Assembly (NCBI GenBank): GCA_037367355.1
Contig: CM074702.1
Coordinates: forward strand, 1,240,001 to 1,304,000
Reading direction: 5' to 3'
Length of the DNA stretch: 64,000 nt
Source: Neoscytalidium dimidiatum
Lineage: Eukaryota > Ascomycota > Dothideomycetes > Botryosphaeriales > Botryosphaeriaceae
Below the pieces are notes generated by a model. The model had not been told where the DNA came from, made no database searches, and saw only the letters and a list, made by a program, of their open reading frames with translations. The translations under genes were made by a program, and so were the position numbers. Numbering within the stretch: position 1 is the stretch's first letter; every line of letters starts with the position of its first letter. Positions 43,782 to 55,834 of the stretch are shown here, one piece after another.

Positions 43782-45795
43782 ATGATGCCCACGCATTATG
43801 GACCGCCTCAAGGGACCTACATGCCCATGTTTATGGGAGGGCCGGTCTACGCGCAGCAGCAGCAGTCGCACCAGACCGATATTACGCCTTTGAGCAGGTA
43901 CGGCGGAGACACGTCGCGGAGTTCGCCATCTCACGACGCCCGACTCCCAGCTGATAATTTCCACCTTAGCAACGATGTCGAGCTTCTCATCCGGCAACAG
44001 CCCAAAGAGGCTCTCGTCACCATCGATGGGAAGGAGAAGGGTGAGTTGAGCTTTGGATAATCCGTCATGGCCCGTAACCAGAAGCTCATCGTTCCGACAG
44101 CTCGAAAGCCCGTTGACCCGCCGCCGATTATCCAGCTAAAAGTGAAGTCTCAAGCCGACCCTCAAGCGTGAGTACCCACACCTTTGCCGAAATCCATGCA
44201 TTTCTGACACTGCAGGCCCAGTCACTACATGCAGAGTCCGTACTTGATAATGATTGCGGATTTGTGGCATCCTGAAGAGAACGAAGCAAACCCTGATAAG
44301 GCTCTTTCAGGCACCATTTGCTCCTCGCTTCATCGACTTAAGGATGTTGACAACAAAGGTCAGGATTGTTTTCCCTTATCGACGGATCCAGAGACGATGA
44401 GGCCAGAGGGTATTGCAGATCAGAGAAGTCCCGAACCACCTTTGACGCTCGCAGATTCTAACTCGTTTTGATTTCAGATGGCGCTTTTTTCGTATTCGGT
44501 GACATTTCCATCAAACAGCAAGGCGAGCATCGGCTTCGGTTCAGCCTATTCGACATCCACAAGTATGTTCCCTTTCTTGTCTGGCTCTGGATGTGACGCT
44601 GATTGGAAAGACCTGGGAATGTCTACGAATTCGTGACCAGCATCATCTCTGAAAAGTTTAGAGGAAAGTAACGGGCTTACTTTGCCTTTAGAGTTCTGCA
44701 CCACTAATTCCGCTTACAGTGGTCTCTCAGAAGGATTTCCACGGCATGGATGAATCTACGTATCTTTCCCGAGCTTTCTCAGACCAAGGAGTTCGGCTGC
44801 GACTTCGAAAGGAGCCTAGGCATGTGATGGGGTGAGTCAAATATACCCCACACAAGTGAGACATTACGCTAATGCTTTTGAGGAGACGAAAACGCTCGCC
44901 ACCGTCACAGAACTTCGAACAGCCGCAATTCCAGCCACCTACACCCACGAATGCTACAGCCCTTGCGTATCAGCCAAGCAACACTATCTATCACGGAGGA
45001 TACGCAAGCCATGGGGACGGCTCGCCTGTCAAACGTCAGAGAGTGGACGAAGAATCTTCGTCGCGCTTCAGTGGAGGCCATATTGCATCATCACCATCCA
45101 CACAACTTGTAAATCGCCAAGGAAACTACCCCGTACAATCTCCCGGCGGCGTAAATCTTCCAATTACTACCAACTGGGGATACGGCAGCAACTACAATTA
45201 CGGAAGGGGCCTGGCGATGAATAACTCTTCAGCTGCCGGCGAGCTCTCAGGAATGGCTCCGCCACTCAGTAGCTCATCCATGCCATTGAGAGCACCATTT
45301 TCAACCGCCCAGAATAGCGGCGTAGGTCTTCCTCCGGTCACTGCGCGGAGCAACAACCTTTATGCCGGCCTTGACGGTTTCGGAGAAGATCCACTCAACC
45401 TAGGCTCTTCTCATCACGACCGTCCCATAGACAATCTGCCTGTGGGATCATCTCACATTGACTATTCGGGCCACACCACAGACAGCATACGTGGTATGCC
45501 TGTTCAGTCTCCCGTGCAGAATTACCAATCGAATCTTCAGACCAGCTCGCTCATGGCTCCATATGAGAGCACAGGCAGCAGGGCTGGTAGTATACACTCT
45601 GGAACGTCGTGGCCGCCCGTTCCAGCAAGCAGGTACGAGGAGCGCTGCGACCGTGCTCGCTCACAATACCAGCTTAATATCCTTCAACATCCGATTGGAA
45701 GCAGTGACGGGCACCATGGCTCATCACACCACAGCTCCGGTTACGACGATCAGTTCAAACACGACGATTATCACTTTAAGGCCGAGGGACAGTGA
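43782..45795 (+). CDS. Velvet-family regulator, VosA-like
   Basis: Seven exons: 43782..44040, 44101..44167, 44216..44358, 44478..44562, 44611..44663, 44720..44831 and 44883..45795, giving 543 residues. The velvet domain (about 62-237) is clear: [67 protein letters not shown], then [19 protein letters not shown] and [12 protein letters not shown] basic RRKRSP after it and a later KRQRVDE resemble nuclear signals of VosA/Ryp2. The long C-terminus is Gln/Ser/Gly-rich. VosA controls spore maturation, trehalose and asexual development with VelB. Exon 5 cannot be joined to exon 6 by any GT donor without breaking the frame; the conserved frame needs a cut at AGAG|GAAAGT (see findings). VelC or another velvet paralogue is the alternative identity. 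Confidence 0.85.
44664..44719 (+). other. Apparent GA-AG intron in the velvet gene
   Basis: The frame before 44664 (ISEKFR) and after 44719 ([11 protein letters not shown]) is conserved velvet sequence. The 56-nt gap has a good branch-like CTAAT and a TTACAG acceptor, but its donor reads GAAAGT where GTAAGT is expected. The nearest GT, at 44668, leads to a frameshift and an early stop. Confidence 0.65.
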
Positions 45796-48700
45796 GAGAC
45801 CCTGTCCTGGTTAGCTTCCTTCGGCTTTTGCTCTCAATTCGATTGCTGATTGTAGTCCCGGTGTTGTAGGTGTTCAATACCCCTGGAGTTGAGTGAAGAC
45901 GGTGATATCGTTAGAGGCGGACAAAATGAGGTCTCAGCTGAAGTGTGAACCTACACCCCAGCCCTCAATTTGCGAGGAAGAAGGTGATACTTATACTTCT
46001 GTTGATTTTCGACTCATCCGCGGTTCCATGGAGTTATGGCAAAAATAAAAATGGGTGGAAAACGGGCTGCACGGAGGCGTACCACGGTCCCATTTTGGTG
46101 GCAACTTCTTCATCGCTATGTCCCGCATACGGCTGGTTCAGGTCTACCATGGGTTGCTTGGTTTCATACCCCTTTTTTGAGAGGAAGTTTCTTAAGGGGC
46201 GCATTGAACCAGCTATCATCTTCTCTGTCATTCTTCCTCAACCTTTCCTTGTAGTTCGGTTGATGGCCCACTATATGGCTGGTTGCTCCATTTCTGTTAA
46301 TCCTCTCTTCTTCCAACTTGCCTCTCGATACACATGCAATCAATGTCACGCGGCGTTTGTTGGTCAGGATCAAGAGGCAAGCTCATTTGGCATTGTCACA
46401 GTAAATTCTCTATCACTCGTCTTAGAATTAGCCGCATGGCAGGCTGGGTCGACTCGTTCTTCATACTTTCTTGCTGTCTTTTTTTATTTTATTTTTGTTC
46501 TTCTATACTACTGGGATGATTGCGAAGGTTCTGCACGATGGGAATCGTACAATTTGCACAAATGATCTCAACAGGACCTTGATTTACACTTTAGCACCGC
46601 TTTACTGTGCTAGCTCTTGCATCTGGGTGAAAATTGTTGTGTCCTGGGATTATGTAATGCTGAAGATTACAGCATCTGGGTGATCTAGATGTCCCTTGCG
46701 AAGGGCCTTTGAGACATCCATTGTGAGGAAGGATAGTATAAGGTGGTACAAGGCTTGCGAAATTACCACGATCCGGGATCCGAAGCGGCTCACATAAGTC
46801 GGCTCTACGATAGTACTGTAAGCCCAATCATATAAGCAAAAAGGAAGGTTCGCGAAGCGGAGGAGACGGACAACCGTTGGTTGGCTCACTAAAGATGATT
46901 TGCTGCCACAAGCTCTTATCCCTTGACCTGTATCTAGGTCCTGTGAACTTTGAACAGCTCAGGGGAATGTTACCGTGCAATTCCTCTTCAGAACGATAGA
47001 TTTTGCGACACAATATGGCCCGGTACCTCGTGACTAGACTATGTGGTCAGATTTTGAGTAACTTGCAATCTCAAATGTGTTCAGTGCGGTTCCGTTAACC
47101 CAGGGGAAGTGAAAGACACAGATCTAGGTAAGGCGGCGCTGTCCCGGCGAGTCTCACAAAGGAACCGCAGTTACGCGGACCAAGAAGCGTCAGGGTGCAC
47201 ATAGTTGTACAGTATTCTAGACATAGTCATTGGGAAGACTGGAAGTACAGTCCCATAATTTGCCTTCGATTACATCGGACCTCTCCGTGTATGGAGGCGC
47301 TTCTGCCCATTTCAAGTGGATTTCACTCCACTTGAAAATCAGATAGCTCTCCTCTATCGAGGAAGGTATAGTTGAGTATCTTTGTAGTAGTACACCAAGC
47401 CAGATTAAAATTTTAGCAGAAAACGAGTCGCTTTGAGCCTTTTCGAAGATGGTCGTTTCGGCGGTTCCAGATAAACACATTAAACATTTCGTTTTTATTA
47501 ATATAGAACATTGCCATATTTTGAAATTCCAGAAGTCGGTACCAGCTGTTGCAAAATAATGCACGTAAGGATAACTCAAGCACCGCTTTTTTGTTCCAAC
47601 ACCAGCATTTCCAGCTAGCCTATAAAGCATGAAAAGACGGCTTTAGAGGATTGTTAGCTCCTCAGGCAACGTGTAGAGCTTTTCTTACCCCTCACCAAAG
47701 TCCTTCGACGGGGCATTCTTTCTCCATGCTACTGCGAACCTAGCAGATTCGAGGCCCTTCGTTGCGCAATTTATGAAGCTTACTGATTCGTCATACTGAC
47801 GGATCAGCCCTGCGGCTACAAAAAAGCTCAAGCTCATTCTGCTTAATTGCTCCAGAAACCGTCGCGCCCGGATTAAAGAGTGACGCTATTTGGAATCCTG
47901 ACCAAAACAGCCTTTTTAGCGTCGCCCAGCTGAGCTCCGGATCAGCACAAAGGGCAGAGTGATGCACCTTATCGCATAAAGTATGCAAGTAAGCTAAAGT
48001 CAAGACCAGAAAACGCACCAAAACAAAGCACGGGCGCGACCCGCGAATAGTCTATTAACAGCTGCCCTGTTCCGACAGCTTCCGCTCAGCCTTCGTTTGT
48101 TCAAGCATATTAATGCCTGACTGCATTTTATTCCTACAATATACACAGGAAACACAAGCATACACGTCACCTCCCTCTCGCGGATTTGTGCACCTAGCTT
48201 ATTGATTCAGCATTTGGCTCTCTACTCCCATGGCCAACCAAAAAATCCTTGCTGAGCAGCTTTGGGTACTCCCTCCCTCCTCCGTGCACCAGGGCTCCCC
48301 GCAGCGGAAAATACCCACACTAGTGCCCATCAGCGCAGATATATCCCAGCCCCCAACGTAGCCAGATGCCCATTGGGATCTCAGCTTTGAAACCTGGGAC
48401 AAGAGGCTTGATCAGAAGAAAAATATTAGGCAAATGTAGCAAAGTCTCAACGTGAAACTTTACTTATCGCTTTATTTTTTCCCACTTACAGACTGATGCC
48501 TGGTTTGATGCTCTAATAGCAAAAGTTTCCGCGCGGCATAGAAACGAAACGCGGCATACTCGAGAGCCAACAGCTGGAAAGGAAAATAACTTGAAAAAGC
48601 GCCACCCCCCCCCACCCTCCCCCCCTCTACCTTCCATAAAAAAAAAAAAAAGCTTAAGCGCATTAGAACAGTAGTTCCTTAAAATAGAAATGCCAATGCA

Positions 48701-49960
48701 TTTCATACAGAATTAAAGAAAGTCTGGTAATGAGCTCTAGCCCTTGCAATTTCCCCTATTACCCGTCTTTGAGCCTGAGGTCTTAAGAAAGCTCTGAATA
48801 ATGCGTATTTAGGAAGTAGGGGGCAAAACTCGGCGCCGCCCTCATAAAAAATCTAACATCTTCTAAAACTTCCTTGTTCTCTCCAAAAAATTAAAAGAAC
48901 ATTGCTGGCAAATGAAAATAATAACGCGAAACATGGATATTATATCATATTGAAGCAGACATACTAAAGAAGCGTAAAGGTTTTTTTTTAACAAAAAAAA
49001 ATAAGATGAACGTAACGGCGCGCTAGCGTCGTGCACCCTCGGCGAGGGACGCTGGCATCACCGGAGTAAAGGAAAAAACAAAATAACGCTACTGTGGGTG
49101 ACAAATTCGCTTCCCGCCCCAAGAAAGAAAAGCAAGGGGCCTGTAATTTATCCGTGAAGCCCAGCTCTGGCCATCCTTTGGAAAACGATCTCGTACAAAT
49201 CGTATAGCAGGATCCCCCATAGGAAGCCAATATCAAGAAGGGGTTTGCCTCGAAATAAGCTTCCATTCAGAGCGAGTATACTGTACATTCAAACGACGAC
49301 GGGGATACACACATCCTTAGCATGAAATACATCCACAGCTGGCAGAGTTTACACGAAGATGAAGTCTTAAGAAAATGCTACGTAAGAGCAAGAGGAGTTG
49401 CCAGCTCCCCCAAATACGCTCTTAACCAAAAAAAATAAAAAAAAATAAAAAGAACAGCAAGGTGGGAGACTCAAAAGGCAGAAAGAATTAGAGCATGTAT
49501 GGAGAATTTCTTTCAATTAATGAGAACAGACACGTTCACTATCCTCCTCCGTTCCCGGATGTCCTTCATGCGCTTTTTCCCTCTTCTCTCATAAGAAGTC
49601 ATGCCGAACTGCTGCAGAATATGGTATTTCCCTAAGCGTCCTCGGGAGTTGAGGATCAGAAAAAAGAAAGAAACGAGCAAGAAAAAAAGACAAAAGCAGA
49701 CGCACGACAACGCCACATCATCCTGGACCCAGCTACTCGTAACATGGCTCAGAATAAGGGAGCTCGTGAGACGGCAGATTTCGGTGCCGAACGCCAGAGC
49801 CAAATCTTGAGGCAGAGAAGGGTTATGTAGAGTGCGGAGGTGGGAGGCAATAGATCCTCAGTCGCTTGCTAGTTCTGGTGACCGTGAACCCGCGTCGGGT
49901 TATCCGTGGACCAGGTTGAACAGGGACTGGACTGAGCCAGGAGATAAGCTTGCCGAGAGA
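45796..49960. other. Gene-poor, AT-richer region
   Basis: About 4.2 kb between the velvet and SAS3 3' ends. The first few hundred bases are probably the velvet 3' UTR. From about 46.9 kb the base composition is visibly more AT-rich and homopolymer-rich than the rest. Minus-strand frames (47217..47630, 47791..48021, and a segment near 47690-47790 reading DESVSFINCATKGLESARFAVAWRKNAP) have a protein-like look but no recognised family and are broken by stops. They may be relics of a mutated gene or transposable element, or a lineage-specific gene whose exons I could not join. Confidence 0.45.
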
Positions 49961-52900
49961 CTAGACATCGGGATCATCCTCTCCGATTGCATCGATATCA
50001 CCATCGGCGTCAAGTTCATCACCAACCTCGATAACCGCCGGAGCAGACTTGCCCTTACCTTTACCCTTTCCCTTTAGTGTCTCACCGACCACAAAAGCCT
50101 CCTCGTCATCATCTTCCCCATCCTCCTCATCGCTCTGCTTCGAAAAGCCATTACTCCGAGTTCTGCTGTTCCCTTTCCCTTTGCCCCTTCCTTTTTCGAT
50201 ATCCATCTTCTCTTCGCTGTCTTGGCGGCTATCGTTGGTACCGTCGAGTCCATTGACTACGATCTCCCCTAGCTTGCTTCTAGTGCGACGTACCGTGGCC
50301 GGCACGGATAATGGTTTGCCTTGCCCTGCGAGAGGTGTTGTGGGCTTGCCACCGCCTAGCGTTGTGCCACTTCTTGTCGAACTCCGCACGGGCGTCGCAT
50401 GTCGTCTGCTGCTGGAGGAAAAAGGCCGACCACGCTTCTTGGCGGCAGTGCCAGGAATAGGCGGAAATACTTCAAATCGTGAGGGGGGAATCCCAGCGGC
50501 CGGATTGACCGTGGTGGGCGTGGCTACTTGGTTTAAGACGCCGTTGGTTTGAGGAGTTGAGGGGTTAGATTTGGTGGAGTCCGTAGATTTCGTCTTAGGT
50601 GTCTTTGGCCGTTGGGGACTTTGAGGGTCGGTAGTAGAAGTAGCGCCTTCTTTGGCTTCAGTGTCGTCGTTCTGGTTGTCAGACTGATGGCCATTTGTCT
50701 GCGTGTTCTCGGTTGCTTCCTGCATCTGAACACCCTCTTCAGGTGCAACCTCCTTCTCGTCTTCTCCATCCCGCTGCGCCACTGTCTGCAATGGTGGGCC
50801 TTCATCGTAATGGGAGAGATTATTACGTCCCATGACGTAGGGAGTCCAAACGAGACACTCGGAATTGATCTGAGGATACTGTTTCGCCTCAAATTTTTCG
50901 ATGTATTGGCGGAAGTAGTCGTAATCGAGCCTCAGTGCATACTTTTTAGTGACAGGATCTCTGACGAGCGCACGTAAGCCTTCTAGCGCAGAGACGATGT
51001 CGTCCGCAGTCATTCCAGTCCGCTCTGAGATGGTTGAAATGCTGATTGGACCCCGCTGATTTAGGAGCTGGTAGCAGAGAATCAGGCGCCAATAACTTCG
51101 GTAAGATACCAGACCCATATCGGACAATGGCTTCTCCGGAGATCCGGTCTTCTTCTCCACTCGTGTGAGCAGGTAAGAAAATTCAATCAGCATGTGTCCG
51201 AAACCTTTTCGTTGGTGAATGGGCAGAACAAGGATACACGAAACGTTGTTCAGACTGCTGGGGCGCTTCTCCTTGGAAAAATAGCCCACAAAATGACACC
51301 CATATTCATCTGTCTCGGTCATGACGTAGAACAAGAACGGCTCCACATCATAGTAGAGTGTTTTTGATCCAAGAAAGAGTTTGGCTAGGAGACAGAGGTT
51401 CTGGCAATAGACAGGGTTCTTTCGTCCGTCCACTTCAAAGAATGAGAAGCGACCGTCACGGTAAATCTCATCGCCAGGCGGGTGCTTTGCAGGACACTTG
51501 AGCTTGTGCCTCCAAGCCACGTAGTCGGAATTCATGTACTTGAGACAGAACTCACAGATGTAGAGCACCTTGTTTCGGCTGTACTCCTCGGGGTATGGTG
51601 CCGCGTGCCAAGTATCAATCTCGTAGCCTCCGAAGTTGATGCATTTGATCTTGCTTGGTGGCCCTGACACTTTGGAGCTGCGGCTGTGTTCGCTGGAAGT
51701 ACCCAGCATCGCTGTCTTCTTCTTCCAGTCCTCTTCCGCTTTGAGACGTGCGTCCTCGAAGCGTTTCCGGTCTGCGCTTACCGGGAAGGTTTTGCTCGTG
51801 TCAGCCTCCGCTTCTGAGAGAATGCCACCGTAAGGCTTTGACTTGGATTCATCCATTTCACGGTCTCCGAATCCAAAAAACTGGGTGAAGTTATTGTGCA
51901 AGGCTGGGTAGTGCGAGGCTTCGGGTTCATCAGCCGCAGCTGCGGCGGCCCTCTCGGCTCTTCTAGCACGATCACGAGCTCTTCGCTTTTTCTGTTTTAA
52001 TGTCGAGCTGAGCACTTCTCGAAGTTTGGTAGTGTCCAGGTTGGTGAAAGCCACGATAAGTTGCTTGTTGGTGGACTTGAGGATGATGGCGCCAGGCTGA
52101 TCGACCTTCTGTGAGGCTGACCTTCTTGGCCTAGTGCGGCGCGATGACCGAATGGCGTTGGACCCTTCATCCTCATCAGATTCTTTCTCACCATCCGTTG
52201 CCGCTGGCTGCGATGCAACGCGGATTGCGGCCGGGGAGGAAGCCTCAAAGTCATCAGCATCAGCTTCAGAAGGCGTTTGGGCTTGAGATGAACGTCGACG
52301 CTTTCGAGTTGAACGCACTGGCAAAGGCTGTTCTTCCGACTCTGCCTTGCGCTTTCTGAGAGAGCGAGAGCCATCCATGGGATCGTCCGGATGGATCAGA
52401 GTGTTGAAGACCGAGTGCGAGTCAGGCTTATTGGCCCCTCGGGACGCAGGCAGCAGGTCCCTGGTGAGCTTCTGGGCAGAAGAACGCCGCCTGACAGGTG
52501 GACGTGGCGTCTCTTCTTCCTCTGCCTGCAAGTCATTCTCGACGCAGGCGGCGCAGCGCCAGTCCTCTGCATCTGTGATGTGGTGAGTAAAATGCTCGGT
52601 GAGATGGGACCGAAGTCCAGAGTGCGATTGGCTTGGCTCACCTTCCTCATTCTTAAGTGAGTTAGCGTCGCGAGCACATTGCCGATGAGCTGCAGGAACA
52701 AGACATCAGCAATGATTACTTTCACAGGTTTCGACTGCATTCAAGCTTTTTCCGGGAGCTTACCGTTGTCTCCGCAGACGGCGCAGGAAAGATATTCCTC
52801 AAACTCTTCACTTGGATCGTGCTCTTCGTCCTGCCCGCAGAAGCTGTGTTTCGGAGATCAGCACCAGGTCCACACGGATGTCTGATCGTGGTTATCAAAC

Positions 52901-53356
52901 TTACACGCAGCGATTCGGGTCCACAATCTCTGCATCCCCCTCCTCTGCTGTATCACTCTGACCTTCCCACTCATTCGCCTCTTCCGACTCCGAATCACTT
53001 TCAGCGTCCGCTTCGCTCTCGCTGCTTTTGGACTCGTCCGAGGATTCTTCTAGCATGGCCTCATCGTCGTCTTCGCCCTCGGCATCAATGTCGTCCCCTT
53101 CCTGCACCTTGACGGCTCCGACCGGCTCGCCGGCGTCCTCGTCGTCGTCGATCTCCTCGCCTTCGGCATCAATGTCCTCGCCCTCGGCGTCCATGTCGGA
53201 GCCCTCGTCCTCGGGTAATGTGTGGGTGTGTGCCATGTATGGCGTGGGTTGTATCATGTCGACATCCTCCTCGTGCTCGGCGTCGACGTCGCTGTCGTCG
53301 CCGTCCAGGGCGTTGCCCATGCCTTGGCCTAACAGCCTGCTTGGCTCGGCGGCCAT
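49961..53356 (-). CDS. SAS3: SAS3-type MYST histone acetyltransferase
   Basis: Catalytic subunit of a NuA3/Mst2-like complex that acetylates histone H3. Four exons on the minus strand: 53356..52905, 52843..52764, 52689..52642 and 52572..49961, giving 1063 residues. The N-terminus is an acidic, DxDAEGE-repeated stretch. Residues about 148-207 form a PHD-like zinc-binding segment ([42 protein letters not shown]). The MYST domain (about 505-790) has the C2HC finger [21 protein letters not shown] near 533, active-site Cys in [10 protein letters not shown] (about 638), the acetyl-CoA loop QRKGFGHML (about 646) and the catalytic Glu in [10 protein letters not shown] (about 673). The C-terminus is low-complexity, with GKGKGKGK and an acidic end. 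It diverges from the complex I subunit gene. Confidence 0.95.
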
Positions 53357-54004
53357 GGCATATGTTACGACCGAGGCCAGCTTCGAAGCAAAGTACTCCA
53401 GATTTACGTGATATCCGCAATGTAACCGGCGCGTGCAGCTGAGTCTATTGCCCCGTCATCCGGTCGCTGGCGGCGTCGTCGTCGCGTCGCGGCCGGTCGC
53501 GTCGCCCGCGTGGCTGTTGGCTGTCGTTATGCGCCCCGACGCCTCAGCTGGGCTTGCGGGTCGCGCATGTAGATAGCTAGAAGCCACGGCCAGCCGAGGG
53601 GGTCGGCGCGGTGATGCTGCGTGTCGGTAGAGCGGCGTGGTTGATCGGCGGCGGCGGGTGGGCTGTGATGTGTCGACGCGTCGGCGCAGGGAGCGTTCGC
53701 GGGAGGAAGGATAGCAATTTCTGCGACTTGTTGAGAAGCAGGCGGCCCGGCGACACCAAAACCGTAGCTCTCGGTCGCGAGAAGTGCCGTTGGCGGATGT
53801 AATGACCCCTTGGTGTAGGTGTCTTGGAACGGGGAGAGGTGCTGGCTGGGGACAGCACGAGCGGCTCTGATTGGACCATGCTGATTCGGCCATTCTGAAC
53901 CTCCGCTCGACTTGTTGCCGTGGGCGTACATCACCACCACCGCGACGAGCGACCGCACCTACTCCCGATACCGCATTGCGCACCAACTCAACTCGCAATT
54001 CACC
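53357..54004. other. Divergent promoter region SAS3 / complex I subunit
   Basis: 648 bp between divergent housekeeping genes. Overlapping open frames on both strands (53456..54166 minus is the longest) have no family resemblance. No RNA gene is seen. Confidence 0.5.
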
Positions 54005-54483
54005 ATGCCTGTCCCCTTTGAGGCCTTGCTCCCTTATGGGATTATGCTGGCCGTACGTCCCTCCGCTCCTCCACACCGCAGCTTCGACCACTGACGCAAC
54101 TCTACAGTTCTTCGGCCTCAGCGGTGCTGGCATGGCCAAGCTCAGAACTCTCCAAAACGGCGGCAAGCGCGGAAGGCACTCTGTGGATGCATGGGACAGG
54201 GTAAGTCCAGTCCTGTGAGATTGATTGGGACAGATCCGCTAACACCTAACAGCAAAGTACGGCCCTCTCTCCTTACCTTCCGATCCGTGGCGAGCAGATA
54301 CTAAACGGCAGCAGTGATGGAGCGCGACCGCAGGTTGACCGGCTACCTCAGAGGTCAAACGGATACCCCGCAGGCACCGGATGGCTTCGAGCTGAACAAT
54401 CCCTGGAAGGTAGGCGAGATGCTTGGATGTATACTCCGAACAAATGCTGAATCAGAACGCAGCTCGAGAAGCGCATACTGTAG
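54005..54483 (+). CDS. Complex I subunit, MWFE/NDUFA1-type (NUO-9.8)
   Basis: Small mitochondrial inner-membrane subunit of NADH:ubiquinone oxidoreductase. Five exons: 54005..54052, 54108..54200, 54253..54256, 54315..54409 and 54463..54483, giving 86 residues. The protein starts MPVPFEALLPYGIMLA, continues FFGLSGAGMAKLRTLQNGGK and RGRHSVDAWDR, then QMMERDRRLTGYLRGQT, FELNNPWK and the tail LEKRIL. One membrane helix lies at about residues 8-25, with a hydrophilic C-terminal part. The length and the ERDRR motif fit the fungal 9.8-kDa subunit. The third exon is only 4 nt (CAAA); without it the frame between exons 2 and 4 is lost. Both surrounding introns are of normal size (52 and 58 nt) with normal donors, branch-like CTAAC/CTAAA and AG acceptors. 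Confidence 0.88.
54253..54256 (+). other. 4-nt micro-exon
   Basis: The bases CAAA sit between an acceptor (CCTAACAG) and a donor (GTACGG). They supply the Gln codon and the first base of a Met codon, joining WDR to MERDRR in the complex I subunit. Confidence 0.7.
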
Positions 54484-54770
54484 ATTCCAATATCATGGCG
54501 AACAACTTTCATCCATTCCATCATTCCCGTGTTCTGCAGACATCAATGTGATAAGTTATAGTTTATCATCAGACATGCTTCCGATCAGACATGTAGCAGG
54601 ACGCCCGTGTTAGTCATAAGAAACATCATAGCAACAAAGCCAGATATATTACATGTGGAGCTGGAGGAACTGTATCTGCATCGATTCCATCGCTTCCCCA
54701 ATGGCCTGTCTGGACAGATGATTCAACAACCCAAGAGCTGCCGAGAGCAACAATACAGTGAATGAATGCA

Positions 54771-55834
54771 TCATTTGAGCTCAGAGACCAAGCCTCTGAT
54801 CCCGGCCCTCTCCGTCTTGCTGAGGACTATACCGAACACTCTATCCAGTGCGGCAATACGGTCCTCCTCAGACTTAAAAGCCTGTTGCGATTCGGTCTTG
54901 CCGTGAATACGAAGCTTCAGGTCGGTTTGAAGAATCATTGCTCCGACCAATTCCGAGTTCTCGGGCGAGTCGATGACCATCTTGGCACACATGACCTTCT
55001 GCGTAAACCAGATCTTGGGGCTCGTGCTTGTCCAGTAGTTCATGATCTCGTAATCCTGAGGCATGAATTCCAGCTCGGTGAAACAGTACATGTCCAGCCA
55101 GGGCAATTCGTTATTTATGCGGTGCTGGTAGACCCAAAGCCTCTGGTTCAGATCGGTGTTGCCGTCGACATTCTTCCAGACCAACCGCATCTCGGCCGGG
55201 GCGATCTGCGTGGAAGTGGTGTCGCAAGCATTTCTCTCCAGACGCAACGGATGGGTGGGGCCGTTCGGACCAAAGCCGACGTCGACCAGATACTTGTGGG
55301 CCCCAATGGTGACCAGGTTGACCATATGGCTCCTGTGGCGGCGCTCCCGTTAGCCAATGGTGGGGTGTGCGTATGTAAGCAGACTTACCATCCGTTGTAG
55401 GGCGCGTCTGGACCACCTTTGACTCGCGCACCGGCGGAGTAGATGTGATAGCCAAGCGATCTCAAGACAATATTGTGGACAAGGTTGTTTTCCATGCAAT
55501 AGCCACCCCGGCCCTGGGTCTGGACCTGCTTCTTAAACAGCTCGTCGGGATCTAGCGAAATGCGGCGGTGCTGCGAGTAGTGCAGGCTGAGGTTCTCGAA
55601 GGGAATTGTGGAGAGGCTCTGCTTCTGCAGCATGGCCAGGTAGTCCAGCTTCTCCTGCGGGCTCAGCGGCGTCACATCGTACTCGCGCAAATTATCGGGC
55701 AGGCAGATGCGGTCGAAGTACTGGCGCAACTGGGCTTTCGTGTAGCGCGGAGCGTCGGCCATGGTCCATCCGTAGCTGGAAGGCCGAGTAGGAATGTTTT
55801 TGGCGGAATCGTTCCGCTTCAGAGCGCTCTTCAT
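54771..55834 (-). CDS. Arylamine N-acetyltransferase (NAT family)
   Basis: Two exons on the minus strand, 55834..55389 and 55332..54771 (phase-2 intron of 56 nt), giving 335 residues. The catalytic triad is visible: C113 in RGGYCMENN, H151 in WSHMVNLV and D166 in YLVDVGFGPN. The N-terminal helical part (YFDRICLP, then SLSTIPFENLSLHY) is also typical. The enzyme transfers acetyl or malonyl from CoA to arylamines or hydrazines; in fungi it detoxifies benzoxazolinone and aniline compounds. Two starts are in frame: the ATG of MKSALKRND (55834) and that of MADAPRYTK (55762), where the conserved part begins. The first adds 24 residues and is chosen tentatively. Longer readings upstream look like leader sequence. 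The gene lies divergent to Uds1. Confidence 0.92.

Noticed and set aside
44663..44696. 26-nt GT-AG intron as an explanation of the velvet junction (44669 region to TTTAGAG)
   Set aside because: It keeps the frame but is far below the usual minimum intron length, and inserts residues absent from the conserved velvet domain.
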